A DNA stretch of 64,000 bases from Rhodocyclaceae bacterium (GCA_020445765.1 JAGRFY010000092.1:42747-106746); one strand, 5' to 3'; numbered from the stretch's first letter, positions 10,314 to 20,899 are shown. The notes: generated by a model from the letters alone, not told the origin. Translations and numbers: made by a program.

Positions 10314-11213
10314 ATGACCATCCAGTGGTTTCCCGGACACATGAATGCCGCCCGGCGCCAGGCAGCGGAAGCACTCGCACGGGTCGATGCGGTGATCGAA
10401 GTCGTCGACGCGCGCCTGCCGGAAGCCAGCAGCAACCCGTTGATCGCGCAATTGTGCCAGGCGCGCAACCGGCCACGTCTGAAGCTGCTGAACAAGGCCG
10501 ATCTTGCCGACCCGGTCGTCACTGCAGCGTGGCTCGCATTCTACAACCACCAGCCCGGCGTCGTCGCTCACGCGGTCTCCTGCCGCGTTGCCGGCGATGC
10601 CACGCGGGTGCCGGATCTGTGCCAGCAACTCGCGCCGCACCGCAACGACGGAACCAAGCCGTTGCGCATGATGGCAATGGGCATTCCGAACGTCGGCAAG
10701 TCGACCCTGATCAATGCACTGGCGCGCCGGCGTGTCTGCAAGGTCGGTGACGAACCGGCGGTGACCCGACAGCAGCAGACACTCGAACTCGGCGCGGGGC
10801 GCCGGCTGACCGACACGCCCGGCCTGATGTGGCCCAAGATCGAACACGATCTTGACGGCTTCATGCTCGCTGCGAGCCACGCAATCGGCCACAACGCGGT
10901 GATCGACGAAGAGGTCGCGACAGTGCTTGGCGACGTGCTGCTCGAACGCTACCGAAGCGCATTGCTGGCACGCTACGGAGCGGACGATGTCGAGGACGGT
11001 GTCGCCCTGGTGGAGGCCATCGGGGAGCGTCGCGGCTGTCGCCTGCGTGGTGGTCGCGTGGATCTCGAGAAGGCCTCGCGCATCCTGCTGCAGGACTATC
11101 GCAGTGGCGCGCTCGGCCGGATCAGCCTCGAATCGCCCGCCAGCAGGCAACGCATGCTCGAACGTGCTCAGTGCGCCCGTACGACGGCGCCGGACTCCGC
11201 GGCCGAGAGCTGA
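10314..11213 (+). CDS. rbgA: Ribosome biogenesis GTPase YlqF/RbgA
   Basis: 299 residues. The circular permutation of this GTPase family is visible: G4 NKAD (~61) comes before G1 GIPNVGKST (~123), G2/switch and G3 DTPG (~164). The N-terminus IQWFPGHMNAARR is the YlqF hallmark, and a C-terminal helical domain follows. In Bacillus, RbgA drives a late step of 50S maturation; proteobacterial YlqF is assumed to act on the large subunit as well. Its last 46 bases overlap the convergent gene at 11168-11833. Confidence 0.93.
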   Translation: MTIQWFPGHMNAARRQAAEALARVDAVIEVVDARLPEASSNPLIAQLCQARNRPRLKLLNKADLADPVVTAAWLAFYNHQPGVVAHAVSCRVAGDATRVPDLCQQLAPHRNDGTKPLRMMAMGIPNVGKSTLINALARRRVCKVGDEPAVTRQQQTLELGAGRRLTDTPGLMWPKIEHDLDGFMLAASHAIGHNAVIDEEVATVLGDVLLERYRSALLARYGADDVEDGVALVEAIGERRGCRLRGGRVDLEKASRILLQDYRSGALGRISLESPASRQRMLERAQCARTTAPDSAAES

Positions 11214-11833
11214 GCGCGGAAATCGAGCGCGATCGAGAGCGCGACTTCGATCTCCGCGGACTGGCCCGGCCGTGGTTCGACCGGCGCCAGCAGCGCGTGA
11301 TGCATCGCGTCGAAGAAGGCTGCGATCTGCAGGAGCGGCGTCTCGATGATCTCGAGCACGGCATGGCGATCCGGCCCCCCGGCTGCAAGCGCCGCGCCGA
11401 CGTCACGGTGCAGGCTCAGGGCGTGGTCGACACAGCCGGCCATCGCAGCGACCCGCGCCCGGATCTCACTGACCGGCGCCACCGCACGCTCGTCGAAAGC
11501 GAGTTCATGCAAGGCCGACAGGGCATTCAGGCAGTGCACGAACGCGGTTTCGAGCTCGACCGCGAGTGTCGCGCGGATCCATGGCCATGTGCGTCCGACC
11601 GGACCCGGATCGTCGCGCTGCTCCCCGATCCGCCGCCGAATCGTACGTGCCTGCTCGCCCAGCCGAAGCATCGCCAGCCGCGCGTCCGGCGGCAACGCTG
11701 CCTCCCGGGCGGCTTTGCCCGATGGGTCCTGGTCCACGCCGCGGTCGGCGCCGGCAGGCTGCGCGTCGCGACGCACCTGCCGGGCAGCTCGCTGCCGTCC
11801 GTCGCGCTCAGATGCCACCGGCTTCAACCGCAC
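11168..11833 (-). CDS. Helical protein of unknown function
   Basis: 221 residues from a GTG at 11833, which lies inside the end of the upstream NrfJ-like gene (26-base overlap), suggesting translational coupling. I do not recognise the family. The first ~70 residues are basic and low complexity; from ~75 onward it is largely alpha-helical with alternating hydrophobic spacing, with no signal peptide and no membrane helix. It overlaps the end of rbgA by 46 bases in convergent orientation. An equally long open frame exists on the other strand; I prefer this one because it is in line with the two minus-strand genes beside it and has folded-protein composition. Confidence 0.5.
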   Translation of the reverse strand: MRLKPVASERDGRQRAARQVRRDAQPAGADRGVDQDPSGKAAREAALPPDARLAMLRLGEQARTIRRRIGEQRDDPGPVGRTWPWIRATLAVELETAFVHCLNALSALHELAFDERAVAPVSEIRARVAAMAGCVDHALSLHRDVGAALAAGGPDRHAVLEIIETPLLQIAAFFDAMHHALLAPVEPRPGQSAEIEVALSIALDFRAQLSAAESGAVVRAH

Positions 11834-12182
11834 GCACGAAGATGACGGCCTCGAACGTGCGCTTCAACAGCTTGCTGTAGAAGTCGCGCATGACCACGCC
11901 GTCCGGAAAGCGGATACGGCTGCCATCGACGATGGGCGTGCGGGGCGCCGCCAACCAGGTGTGATGCCCGTCTTCATCGACTTCGATGTAGGTGTATTGA
12001 TTGGCATCCATGTGCTGCAATACGCGCCCGCTTCGGGTGAGCGAGGCATGCTGGGCATTGCCCGGCGGTCGCATCATGCGCATTGCGTCGTCCGGGGACG
12101 GGTGGCCGGGCGGCGGCGCAGCCACCACGCCGCCAGCTGCGGCGAGCCATACGAGGCAGGCAATCGATTCAGCACGTTTCAT
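11808..12182 (-). CDS. Small exported OB-fold-like protein (NrfJ-like)
   Basis: 124 residues from ATG 12182, opening a signal peptide (CLVWLAAAGGVVA). The mature part has the pattern of a small periplasmic family I know from NrfJ-like proteins: SGRVLQHMDANQYTYIEV, then a HHTWLAAP stretch and RIRFPDGVVMRDFYSKLLKRTF near the C-terminus. Some relatives are encoded with cytochrome and copper genes; here the neighbours are uncharacterised. Role unknown; export and family resemblance are the supported parts. Confidence 0.7.
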   Translation of the reverse strand: MKRAESIACLVWLAAAGGVVAAPPPGHPSPDDAMRMMRPPGNAQHASLTRSGRVLQHMDANQYTYIEVDEDGHHTWLAAPRTPIVDGSRIRFPDGVVMRDFYSKLLKRTFEAVIFVRAVEAGGI

Positions 12183-12290
12183 GGGACTGCTAATTTCCTT
12201 CGACCAATGAGTCATCATGGATGGGTGGGGCAGTGGTCGCAAGTGTCGCGGCCGGCGTCGGCCACGCATGTCGTGTCGGGCCCTTGCCGG

Positions 12291-12992
12291 TCACTGCGGC
12301 GGCAGGAACGCCCCGTCTCCCGGGTCGGCCGGAAAATCGAGCTGTTCGATGATCGAATGACCGATGTGCCGACCCATCGCGTAGTGCTCTTCGCGGGTTG
12401 CGACCAGATGGCCGCCGATGTGGCGAAAATCGCGGTATTCGGTGATGAACTGCATGTCGCCGATGCCGGTGCCGATCGAACGCCGCACGCGGGCGGTGGC
12501 GTCGTCGACCTCCACCAGCAGGCGGAGCGGCGACTCGAGCACGAGCACCAGCGTGTGCACCGTGCTGCCGTCTTCCGCGATGCGACTGCCGAGCAAGGCG
12601 GTGTGCTCGATTGCCATCAGATTCCACGGAAGCTGTGATCGGGCAGCCTGCAGTTGCATGGCCTGCAGGAAGGGGCCGGACTTGTCCACCGAGCCCTGCC
12701 ACGCGCGTCCCGCGGCCATGCTGCGGACCTCCGTTTCGGACGCGTAGCCCAGCCGGATGCGAAAGCGATCGGGGGCTGCCCACAGGCGTTCCATCGTGCC
12801 TTCGCCGCGCAATCTGCTGACCGTACGACCGCTCTGACGGATCGTGGTGAGCTTGCCGACGGCACCGTAGGCGGCCTCGATGCGTTGCAGCAGGCTGGCG
12901 AGTTCCTCGGCGCCCGATGGCATTGCTACCGCGAGCAGCAAGGCGACAACGACAAGACGGGCAAGGGAATGGACGCGACGGCGGGATGGCAT
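12291..12992 (-). CDS. LolA-fold exported protein
   Basis: 233 residues with an N-terminal signal peptide (LARLVVVALLLAVAMPSGA, cleavage near 28). The mature chain reads like the open beta-barrel LolA/LppX group: an early helix LASLLQRIEAAYGAVGKL, a strand FRIRLGYASE, and late strands with ITEYRDFRHIGGHLVATRE. It is too far from LolA to be called the lipoprotein carrier itself; outer-membrane lipoprotein-sorting-like proteins of unknown cargo are the likely relatives. It is 108 bases upstream of the NrfJ-like gene on the same strand, so these periplasmic proteins may form a unit. Confidence 0.65.
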   Translation of the reverse strand: MPSRRRVHSLARLVVVALLLAVAMPSGAEELASLLQRIEAAYGAVGKLTTIRQSGRTVSRLRGEGTMERLWAAPDRFRIRLGYASETEVRSMAAGRAWQGSVDKSGPFLQAMQLQAARSQLPWNLMAIEHTALLGSRIAEDGSTVHTLVLVLESPLRLLVEVDDATARVRRSIGTGIGDMQFITEYRDFRHIGGHLVATREEHYAMGRHIGHSIIEQLDFPADPGDGAFLPPQ

Positions 12993-13169
12993 GGCGGTCG
13001 ATGGGGCGGGAGTGAGATCCGGCGCAGCCTAACACCGCGGGCTGCGACTTGCGCATGACGGTCGCGGCTGCCCTGTTACGGCCATGCCGGCGACCCCGAT
13101 TCCGGGACGGCCGCCCGGGCAAAGGGCGCCTACGGGATAATGCGCCGACATTCGCGCGGAGCCCATGCA

Positions 13170-13379
13170 ATGGATCAACAGGAACGCATCCACCATCTGG
13201 AAGCCCGATTGATGGATGTCGAGGACTTGCTCGACACCTTGAACGTGACCGTCTACCGGCAACAGGAGCAACTGAGCCGATTGCAGCGCCAATTGACCGA
13301 ACTCGGCGGCCGCTTGTCGGCCGTCGCGACCGACGGTAACCCACGTGATGGCGCCAACGAGGTGCCACCACACTATTGA
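13170..13379 (+). CDS. slyX: SlyX family protein
   Basis: 69 residues from ATG 13170 with GGAG eight bases upstream. Nearly the whole protein is a coiled coil, opening ERIHHLEARLMDVEDLLDTLN and continuing VYRQQEQLSRLQRQL, the SlyX pattern. Function is unknown; the name comes from its position beside slyD in E. coli, which is not the neighbour here. Its last seven bases overlap the convergent gene at 13373. Confidence 0.88.
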   Translation: MDQQERIHHLEARLMDVEDLLDTLNVTVYRQQEQLSRLQRQLTELGGRLSAVATDGNPRDGANEVPPHY

Positions 13380-14050
13380 GCCACTGGTTCCACCCTTTCG
13401 CCGGCGGCCAGCGGTGCCGTCAGCCGGGCGAAATCCGCCGGTGCGACGTATTGGAGCAGTTCGCGACCGCCCTCGTCGATCAGAAGATCGAGTCCGCGCG
13501 CCGGATACAGGTAATGAACGAGCCCGCCCGTCTGCTCGATGCGTTGGTCGGGCTCGCCAAAGCGATCGACGATCACCTGCCGGTCGAGGTCCACCGATGG
13601 AATGAAGCTGATGCCGACGATGCGCAGGTGTTCGGCCGAGCGCACATCGGCCGACGCCAGACTCAGTCTCCTGGCGCCGCTGCGGGTGGCTTCGGAATCG
13701 GCGGCCCGACGCGACATGGCAGTCAATTCGTCGGCGGACGCAGCCAACGTCAGGATCAGCTTTCCCGTCACGAAGCCGAGTCGAACGCTCGGTTGATAGG
13801 CCTCGAGCGACAGTTCGCCGCCGGCTTCGCGAATCAGGCCCAGTGACAGGTCGCCGCCATGCAGGCGCCTGGCTTCGGCCAGCGTGCTGGTCGGCAGGGT
13901 CAGACCGAATACCCGGCTGCGCCCGTTTCCTAGCACTTCGACCCGCCAGGGCAGGTAGCCCTGGTCTGCCGGTGCATCGCCGCGGGGCAGCACGAAGGGC
14001 AGGACCAGCGCAGCCATGACCAGGGCAGCGAGGGTCACGGCGAGCTTCAT
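13373..14050 (-). CDS. Membrane-anchored or exported protein of unknown function
   Basis: 225 residues. The N-terminus KLAVTLAALVMAALVLPFVLP is a signal anchor or uncleaved signal sequence; the rest is extracytoplasmic, alternating strands and helices, with no cysteine and no motif I recognise. It mentions neither a known enzyme site nor repeats. Codon use is like its neighbours. Convergent with slyX; 381 bases separate it from the divergent cytochrome gene. Conserved status cannot be judged here. Confidence 0.7.
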   Translation of the reverse strand: MKLAVTLAALVMAALVLPFVLPRGDAPADQGYLPWRVEVLGNGRSRVFGLTLPTSTLAEARRLHGGDLSLGLIREAGGELSLEAYQPSVRLGFVTGKLILTLAASADELTAMSRRAADSEATRSGARRLSLASADVRSAEHLRIVGISFIPSVDLDRQVIVDRFGEPDQRIEQTGGLVHYLYPARGLDLLIDEGGRELLQYVAPADFARLTAPLAAGERVEPVAQ

Positions 14051-14431
14051 CGGCTACCCTCGTCGCACTCGGTGGCGGTGGCGGAATGACGGCGGGGACG
14101 GTAGATCATCGTCGATGAGATCGGGAATGGACTTGGCTCCGGTCGTGCTGCGGTGACGGCGGCGCCGGGCGATCCGGGTTCGAGCGCCGGCGCTCACGGC
14201 CGGGCAGCGGCGATGGTGGCATGGCCGGGTTGGGCTGGCAAGCACGACACCGCCGAATGATGGCTTTCCTTAAGCCTGGATTATTAGTGTTTCACGATGT
14301 TTGAGAATACTACCGTTCGTCCATCACCCGATTGACGTGGGAAATTGTTCCGCAAGAATGGCAATAACCATCACTAAAGAATGGTCTCAGCACCTTCGCA
14401 TATGTCCCACGTCCTGTTAGGGGAGGATCGA
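14051..14431. other. 381-bp intergenic region upstream of the nine-heme cytochrome
   Basis: No gene is supported here. The first ~220 bases are GC-rich and include a 13-base palindrome (14106-14118). From ~14265 the composition becomes clearly AT-richer, as in a promoter region. The octamer AAGAATGG occurs twice (14354-14361 and 14377-14384), 23 bases apart, possibly an operator. I could not assign a convincing -35/-10 pair. Confidence 0.4.
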
Positions 14432-16336
14432 ATGATCATGAAACCACTATTGCGGCGGCATCTGCCGCTGCTCGTTTCGCTGGCGATGCTGCCGGGCGCC
14501 GCGTTCGCAGAGTTGTCGGCGGTACCGGATTCACTGGACATCACCCGCGACCAGAAAGCCACCATCCAGCTGTTCGGCGTCGAAGGTCGTATTCGCATTC
14601 GGACCTCCGACGAGAGTGTGATCCAGGCCAAGCTGCGCGGAAGCGAGATCCGGGTCGAGGCCGGCGAGATCGGCACCGCGGTGATTCGCGTTCGCGACGG
14701 CGAATCGTCGATCTCGATTCCGGTCGCGGTGCGCAGCGACGAGGGTGGCGGCGGCGGTGGTGATGGCGGAGACGGTGGTGGTGGCGGCGGTGACAGCTAC
14801 ACGCTGCTCGGCTGGAACGATCTGGGCATGCACTGCATGGATGCAGACTACTCGGTGTTCTCGATACTGCCACCGTTCAACAACCTGCGCGCCCAGTTGA
14901 TCGACCGCAATGGCAACGGCGTGGTCAGCGACGGTGTGACCGTGACCTTCGAGGCCATGACCGACCCCGACGGCTCGATCAACAGCTTCTCGGTCGGCAA
15001 GACCAATTTCTGGGACTACGTCGCCGATTTCTTCGGCGTGACTCCGCCGGCTGGCGAGGGCCTGGCTGGCTTCCGCAGTGCCGAGACGACGCCGCAGGTG
15101 ATGAACCTCGATGCAGCGGCCGGCATGTTCGTTGCCGACGGCATACCGATCACGCCCTACGACGACACCCTGGCCAAGAACTTCTACCCGCTGGTGAGAG
15201 TGGCGGCTCACGACGGCAACGGCAATCTTCTCGCCGAAGCGCGCGTGGTGCTTCCGGTATCGGACGAGATGACCTGTATCGGCTGCCACGGCTCGGGCAG
15301 CGGCGACGACGCACGCCCGGACAGCGGGTGGCTGAACGATCCGGATCCGGAGCGCGATTACCGTCGCAACATCCTCAACCTGCACGACCAGGAGCAGGGT
15401 TCCAACCCCGCCTACCAGTCGGCGCTGGCAAGTCTCGGCTACTCGCCCGCGGGGCTGCTGGCGACCGCCGACGGCGGCCGCGCGATCCTGTGCGCCAGTT
15501 GCCACGGATCCAACGCACTGCCGGGAACCGGCGTTGCCGGCATCAGTCCGCTGACCGAGGCCATGCACTCGCAGCACGATACGGCCCTCGATCCGCTGAC
15601 CGGACAGGCACTGGGTGACAGCGACAACCGAAGTGCCTGCTACCAATGCCATCCGGGTTCCGAGACGCGATGCCTGCGCGGCGTCATGGGCAATGCGCTG
15701 AACGAGGACGGCTCGCTGGCGATGCAGTGCCAGAACTGCCACGGCCACATGGCCGACGTGGGGCGCGAAGGCCGGGTCGGCTGGCTGGAACAGCCCAACT
15801 GCCAGAGTTGCCACCACGATGGCCAGCGTGAGACCGATGCCTTGACCGCGGACGGACAGCTCAAGGCGTGGGCCGATCGGCGTTATGCGACCAATTCGGA
15901 CGTGCCGGCCGTCGGCTTCGATCTGTATCGTTTCAGCAAGGGGCATGGCGATCTGCAGTGCGAGGCCTGCCATGGTGCGACTCACGCCGAGTATCCAAGC
16001 TCACATGTCAATGACAACCTGCTGGCGCTCGACGTGCAGGGTCGCGAAGGCAGCATCGGTGAATGCACGGCCTGTCATCAGAACGTGCCGGACACCACCG
16101 ATGGCGGTCCCCATGGCATGCATACGGTCGGCAGCCGCTGGGTCGACCGGCATGAAAATGTCGCCGAAGACAATCACCAGCAGTGTGCCTACTGTCATGG
16201 TGCGGATTACCGCGGTGGACCGCTGTCGGAAGTCAAGGTTGCCCGCAGCTTCAGCGCCGAAGGCCGGCAGGTGAGCTACCAGCCCGGTCAACAGGTCGGC
16301 TGCTACGACTGCCACGACGGGCCCACGGGCGACTGA
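14432..16336 (+). CDS. Exported nine-heme c-type cytochrome with glycine-rich linker
   Basis: 634 residues from ATG 14432 (GGGGAGG five bases upstream). A signal peptide ends AAFA (~28). Residues ~29-105 are a small beta domain like bacterial Ig-like repeats, followed by a linker of almost only Gly and Asp (~106-128). A conserved block begins GWNDLGMHCMD and runs to ~310. Then nine CxxCH heme sites: CIGCH, CASCH, CYQCH, CQNCH, CQSCH, CEACH, CTACH, CAYCH and CYDCH, with many extra histidines as distal ligands. It should be a periplasmic or surface electron carrier; neither partner nor acceptor is visible. HDOD and hemerythrin genes follow. No outer-membrane porin or lipobox is seen, so extracellular respiration cannot be claimed. 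Confidence 0.93.
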   Translation: MIMKPLLRRHLPLLVSLAMLPGAAFAELSAVPDSLDITRDQKATIQLFGVEGRIRIRTSDESVIQAKLRGSEIRVEAGEIGTAVIRVRDGESSISIPVAVRSDEGGGGGGDGGDGGGGGGDSYTLLGWNDLGMHCMDADYSVFSILPPFNNLRAQLIDRNGNGVVSDGVTVTFEAMTDPDGSINSFSVGKTNFWDYVADFFGVTPPAGEGLAGFRSAETTPQVMNLDAAAGMFVADGIPITPYDDTLAKNFYPLVRVAAHDGNGNLLAEARVVLPVSDEMTCIGCHGSGSGDDARPDSGWLNDPDPERDYRRNILNLHDQEQGSNPAYQSALASLGYSPAGLLATADGGRAILCASCHGSNALPGTGVAGISPLTEAMHSQHDTALDPLTGQALGDSDNRSACYQCHPGSETRCLRGVMGNALNEDGSLAMQCQNCHGHMADVGREGRVGWLEQPNCQSCHHDGQRETDALTADGQLKAWADRRYATNSDVPAVGFDLYRFSKGHGDLQCEACHGATHAEYPSSHVNDNLLALDVQGREGSIGECTACHQNVPDTTDGGPHGMHTVGSRWVDRHENVAEDNHQQCAYCHGADYRGGPLSEVKVARSFSAEGRQVSYQPGQQVGCYDCHDGPTGD

Positions 16337-16399
16337 TCGGGTCCGACACGGCTGGCCGCCCGCCGTCGGAAACCGCCGGCGCGGATCGGGCGCCGATGC

Positions 16400-16427
16400 C
16401 CCGCCCGTGCGAATTTCGACGGGCGGG
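16400..16427 (+). terminator. GC-rich hairpin after the cytochrome gene
   Basis: CCCGCCCGT (16400-16408) pairs perfectly with ACGGGCGGG (16419-16427) around a ten-base loop, 63 bases after the cytochrome stop. No T-tract follows, so termination may be partial, allowing read-through into the HDOD gene. Confidence 0.45.
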
Positions 16428-16468
16428 TGCATGCTCAACTTGCTTGCGGCATCGCCGTAAATCGGAGA

Positions 16469-17380
16469 ATGAATCCGATTTCCGACGATGCCTTTTTCGT
16501 TCCATCGAGCGTGCGTGCTGCGGTATCCATTCGCAACGCAACCGAGGATTCGCGCATCGCCGAAACGGTCATCGAGCGCATGGTTGCTTCTGAGCCGATG
16601 GTCGCGGCAGCGCTCCTGCGCCTTGCCAACAGCGCAGCCTACCGGCGCGCCGAGCCGGCCGACTCAGTGTCGCAGGCGATCATGATGCTCGGCATGGGCG
16701 AGGTCCGGGCGGTCGCATCGCAAATCGCGATGCTGCAACTGGTGCGCGGCATCCGTGGGCGGGCGGCACGGATGGTCGCAGAAAGCCTGCTGCTGCATTC
16801 GATCTCGATTTCCCTGTTTGCCGAAGAGCTGGCGCGCGCGTCGCCCGACCTGGATCGGGGAAGGGTTGGTACGCTCGGCCTGTTTCACGAGATGCCGACC
16901 TTTCATCTGCTGGCGGGCTCGAACCAGAACCCGGACCAGTTCGCGACGCTCGAAGCGATCGATGCGGTGGCCAAGAGCCGCCGTCTGCGAAGCCACGAGA
17001 TGCTGATGCAGGACCTCGGCCTGCCCAGCCTGGCAGTGCCCAGAATCGACGAAATGGCGCTGGTTGACCGTGCTCACGCCTATGTCACCCACCCGAATCC
17101 ATTGTCGATGCACCCGGACGAGGCCGGCGACCGCAGCGGAATCTCACCCGAACGCATCGTCATGCTGCAGGCCGGCGCGGAAGCCGCCTACGTCACGCTG
17201 GTGGAAGGTCCGATCCCGCATGAGGTGAGTGAGGCCGCGGCCGAATCCGGGCCGGTGCCGATTGCCTACGCGCCCGGCGATCAGATCGAGGCCGAATCCG
17301 ACGATCCCCGGCCGCCGCCACGCAAGGGCCTGCTGCACCGACTGCAGTCGCTGCTGGTGGACATTTTCACCGGAGACTGA
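16469..17380 (+). CDS. HDOD domain signalling protein
   Basis: About 303 residues from ATG 16469. The GGAG upstream is very close to this ATG (one to two bases), so the start is uncertain; an earlier GTG at 16427 is in frame. Residues ~15-200 form an HDOD domain: ETVIERMVASEPMVAAALLRLANS, VSQAIMMLGMGEVRAVASQ and a helix with LLHSISISLFAEELA. HDOD lacks the full metal site of HD phosphohydrolases and usually acts in signalling scaffolds. The C-terminal ~60 residues are acidic, then proline-rich and basic. It stands between a multiheme cytochrome and a hemerythrin, suggesting a redox or oxygen response. Confidence 0.85.
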   Translation: MNPISDDAFFVPSSVRAAVSIRNATEDSRIAETVIERMVASEPMVAAALLRLANSAAYRRAEPADSVSQAIMMLGMGEVRAVASQIAMLQLVRGIRGRAARMVAESLLLHSISISLFAEELARASPDLDRGRVGTLGLFHEMPTFHLLAGSNQNPDQFATLEAIDAVAKSRRLRSHEMLMQDLGLPSLAVPRIDEMALVDRAHAYVTHPNPLSMHPDEAGDRSGISPERIVMLQAGAEAAYVTLVEGPIPHEVSEAAAESGPVPIAYAPGDQIEAESDDPRPPPRKGLLHRLQSLLVDIFTGD

Positions 17381-17386
17381 ATCATC

Positions 17387-17828
17387 GTGAATGCCGCCGA
17401 TCGTCCAAGCACCGACTGCGCCACGGATCGGCCGTCGGTGGCCCCGGTGCCCACGGAGATCGCGGTCGCGATCGATGAGGAGCACCTGATTCAGGAGCGG
17501 CTGATTCGAGCATTGGCGGCACTGGTGGGCGAGCAGCGCGATACCGAGGAACTGCTGGTGGCGCTGGTGCGCTACTCGCGGCGGCACTTCGACGGCGAGG
17601 AGCGCGCGATGGCGCGCCATGCCTATCCGGCGGCCGAGCAGCACCTCGCCGAGCATCGCCGACTGAGCCTCGAACTCGACCGCCTGCGCACGTTGGAGCG
17701 GTCGTCGGGCGCGTTTGCGGCGTCGGTCACGCAACTCGCCTCGGCCCTGCGCAGCCACGTGGACCATGACGACGCGCAGCTGCTCGGATTCCTGAGGAGA
17801 ATGGCCGGCGGCTCGTCCCCGAAGCCGG

Positions 17829-17839
<11 letters not shown>
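17387..17839 (+). CDS. Bacteriohemerythrin
   Basis: 150 residues from GTG 17387, six bases after the HDOD gene. All di-iron ligands of hemerythrin are present in order: H in DEEHLIQ, H and E in RRHFDGEE, H in AAEQHLAEH (both His), and H plus D in LRSHVDHDD. The first ~25 residues are disordered. It should bind O2 reversibly in the cytoplasm, serving storage, delivery or sensing. It ends overlapping the convergent ettA by 11 bases. Likely co-transcribed with the HDOD gene. Confidence 0.92.
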
Positions 17840-19493
<1,654 letters not shown>

Positions 19494-19569
19494 GAACTTG
19501 CAGTCTGCGTGGTTACGGGCAGGGCGCAAGCATACCCGAGCCGGGCTCGGCGTGCGGCTCCAGCGTGAT

Positions 19570-20214
19570 TCAGGCGGCCAGTTGTTCCCGCAATTCTGCG
19601 GACGAGATCGACCGGTGCAGCAGCACCGCCGGGGCGCCGACGCGACTGCAGATGCGCTCTTCGCCGATCTGGGTGAAGCCGAAACGCTGGATGTAGAAGC
19701 GGGCGTGGCGCGGATTGACCTCGATCACCAGATCGGTGATCGGCGCCTGGTGGCGAAGCTGACGCAGCGCTTGCCGGAACAGGGCCATCAGCATCGTTCC
19801 CGGTGGGCACGGCGCGTCGATCGCCAGGCGTGTCACCTCGGCGATGCGGCGGGAATTCCCACGCAGGCGATCGATTTCGCGACGATAGTGGGCATCGGCC
19901 TGCAGCCCGGCGATCGAATCCAGACCGAGCCGCAAGGTTGCCCAAAGATGGGCACCCTGGCGGGCCAGGACCGTGATGCTGGGCAGGCGATCGCCAGTGC
20001 CGCCGACACCGGCAGTGCCGAGGCCGCGCTGCTGGTAGCGACGCTTCGCCAGCGCGGAAGCCGCAGGCAGCGTGCCGCTGCTGACCTCGAAGCGGAGGCC
20101 GTCCATCGGGTCGGCACGGAGCGTTTCCTGTGTTTCGGAGTCGCCGCCACCCAGCCAAGTCCATACGCCACCCTCGAAACCAGCCAGGGGGCTCGCGATC
20201 GTCGTTGCATTCAT
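19570..20214 (-). CDS. FeeM-like N-acyltransferase (putative N-acyl amino acid synthase)
   Basis: 214 residues. The pattern matches the FeeM group of GNAT-like enzymes known from soil DNA, which make long-chain N-acyl amino acids from acyl-ACP: KRRYQQRGLG, a TLRLGLDS strand, YRREIDRLR, the EVTRLAID segment, ALFRQA, then IEVNPRHARFYIQRFGF and RVGAPAVLLH. No signal peptide. It begins 27 bases after the bactofilin stop, so both probably share the sigma-54 promoter at 20900-20914. Related enzymes also occur with exosortase clusters, of which there is no sign here. Amino acid and acyl specificity unknown. Confidence 0.82.
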   Translation of the reverse strand: MNATTIASPLAGFEGGVWTWLGGGDSETQETLRADPMDGLRFEVSSGTLPAASALAKRRYQQRGLGTAGVGGTGDRLPSITVLARQGAHLWATLRLGLDSIAGLQADAHYRREIDRLRGNSRRIAEVTRLAIDAPCPPGTMLMALFRQALRQLRHQAPITDLVIEVNPRHARFYIQRFGFTQIGEERICSRVGAPAVLLHRSISSAELREQLAA

Positions 20215-20241
20215 ATCGTGGCCCCCGGGCGGTTGGTGGCG

Positions 20242-20844
20242 TCAGGCCTTGTTGGCGACGAGAGGCTGGACGCGGGCGCTCTTGGCCGCTTCCTCGGCGT
20301 TCATCGACTGCACGTCACCGCTGACGATGCCGCCTTCCTCGATCAGGATCTTGCCGTAGCGGATCACGCCGCTGACCTTGCCGGTGGCGTGAATCACCAG
20401 TTGCTTGCGCGCGGTGAGTTCACCGTCGAAGTCGCCATGAACTTCGGCCACATCGATGCAGACCTTGCCCGAGAACGAGCCCTTCTCGGCGATCTTGATG
20501 ACGCGGCTGTCCATCGTCGCCTCGACCCGGCCTTCGACCACCAGCGTGTCGCAGTCGAGAATTTCGGCGCCCTTGAGCTTGACGTCGGGACCGACGATCA
20601 GTTGGCTGCCGCTGGACTCGGTTTCAGGCGTGGTGTTGGCGTTGTCGGTGCCGGTCATGGTTTCCTTCTCGCTGCTTTCGTTGGCGTCCTGGTTTTCGCT
20701 GGAAAGGCTGTTGGTCGTGCTGGTTGCGGTCGTTGCGGACAGCACCGAGCTGCCACGGCTACCCAGGTTGTTGGGGTAGTTGGGACGACGCTCAGGGGTG
20801 GTCGGACCACTGGGTTTCGCGAAAAGATTCTGCTTGTTGAACAT
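20242..20844 (-). CDS. Bactofilin with long disordered N-terminal tail
   Basis: 200 residues from ATG 20844, with AGGAAGG upstream. Residues ~1-82 are disordered, rich in Ser, Thr, Asn and Glu. The bactofilin beta-helix follows (~83-185): IVGPDVKLKGAEI, LVVEGRVEATM, ICDVAEV-type rungs with alternating V/I and G, ending GGIVSGDVQSM. Bactofilins polymerise without nucleotide into membrane-associated filaments and scaffold cell-wall enzymes or polarity factors. There is no membrane helix. An FeeM-like gene follows in apparent operon, and a consensus sigma-54 promoter with GlrR-type repeats lies upstream, so expression should respond to GlrK-GlrR. Confidence 0.92.
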   Translation of the reverse strand: MFNKQNLFAKPSGPTTPERRPNYPNNLGSRGSSVLSATTATSTTNSLSSENQDANESSEKETMTGTDNANTTPETESSGSQLIVGPDVKLKGAEILDCDTLVVEGRVEATMDSRVIKIAEKGSFSGKVCIDVAEVHGDFDGELTARKQLVIHATGKVSGVIRYGKILIEEGGIVSGDVQSMNAEEAAKSARVQPLVANKA

Positions 20845-20899
20845 GAGCCTTCCTCTTGCTGTGAGATGTTTGCGGTCGCGGACGCCGCCGGGGATATTG

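Noticed and set aside
11171-11845. 224-codon open frame opposite the unknown gene at 11168
   Set aside because: Composition is rich in Arg, His and Asp like other shadows here, while the minus frame is helical and overlaps its upstream gene as in an operon. Some doubt remains.
14054-14245. 63-codon minus frame upstream of the gene at 13373
   Set aside because: Arg- and Pro-rich with no ribosome site or motif; typical of random GC-rich sequence.
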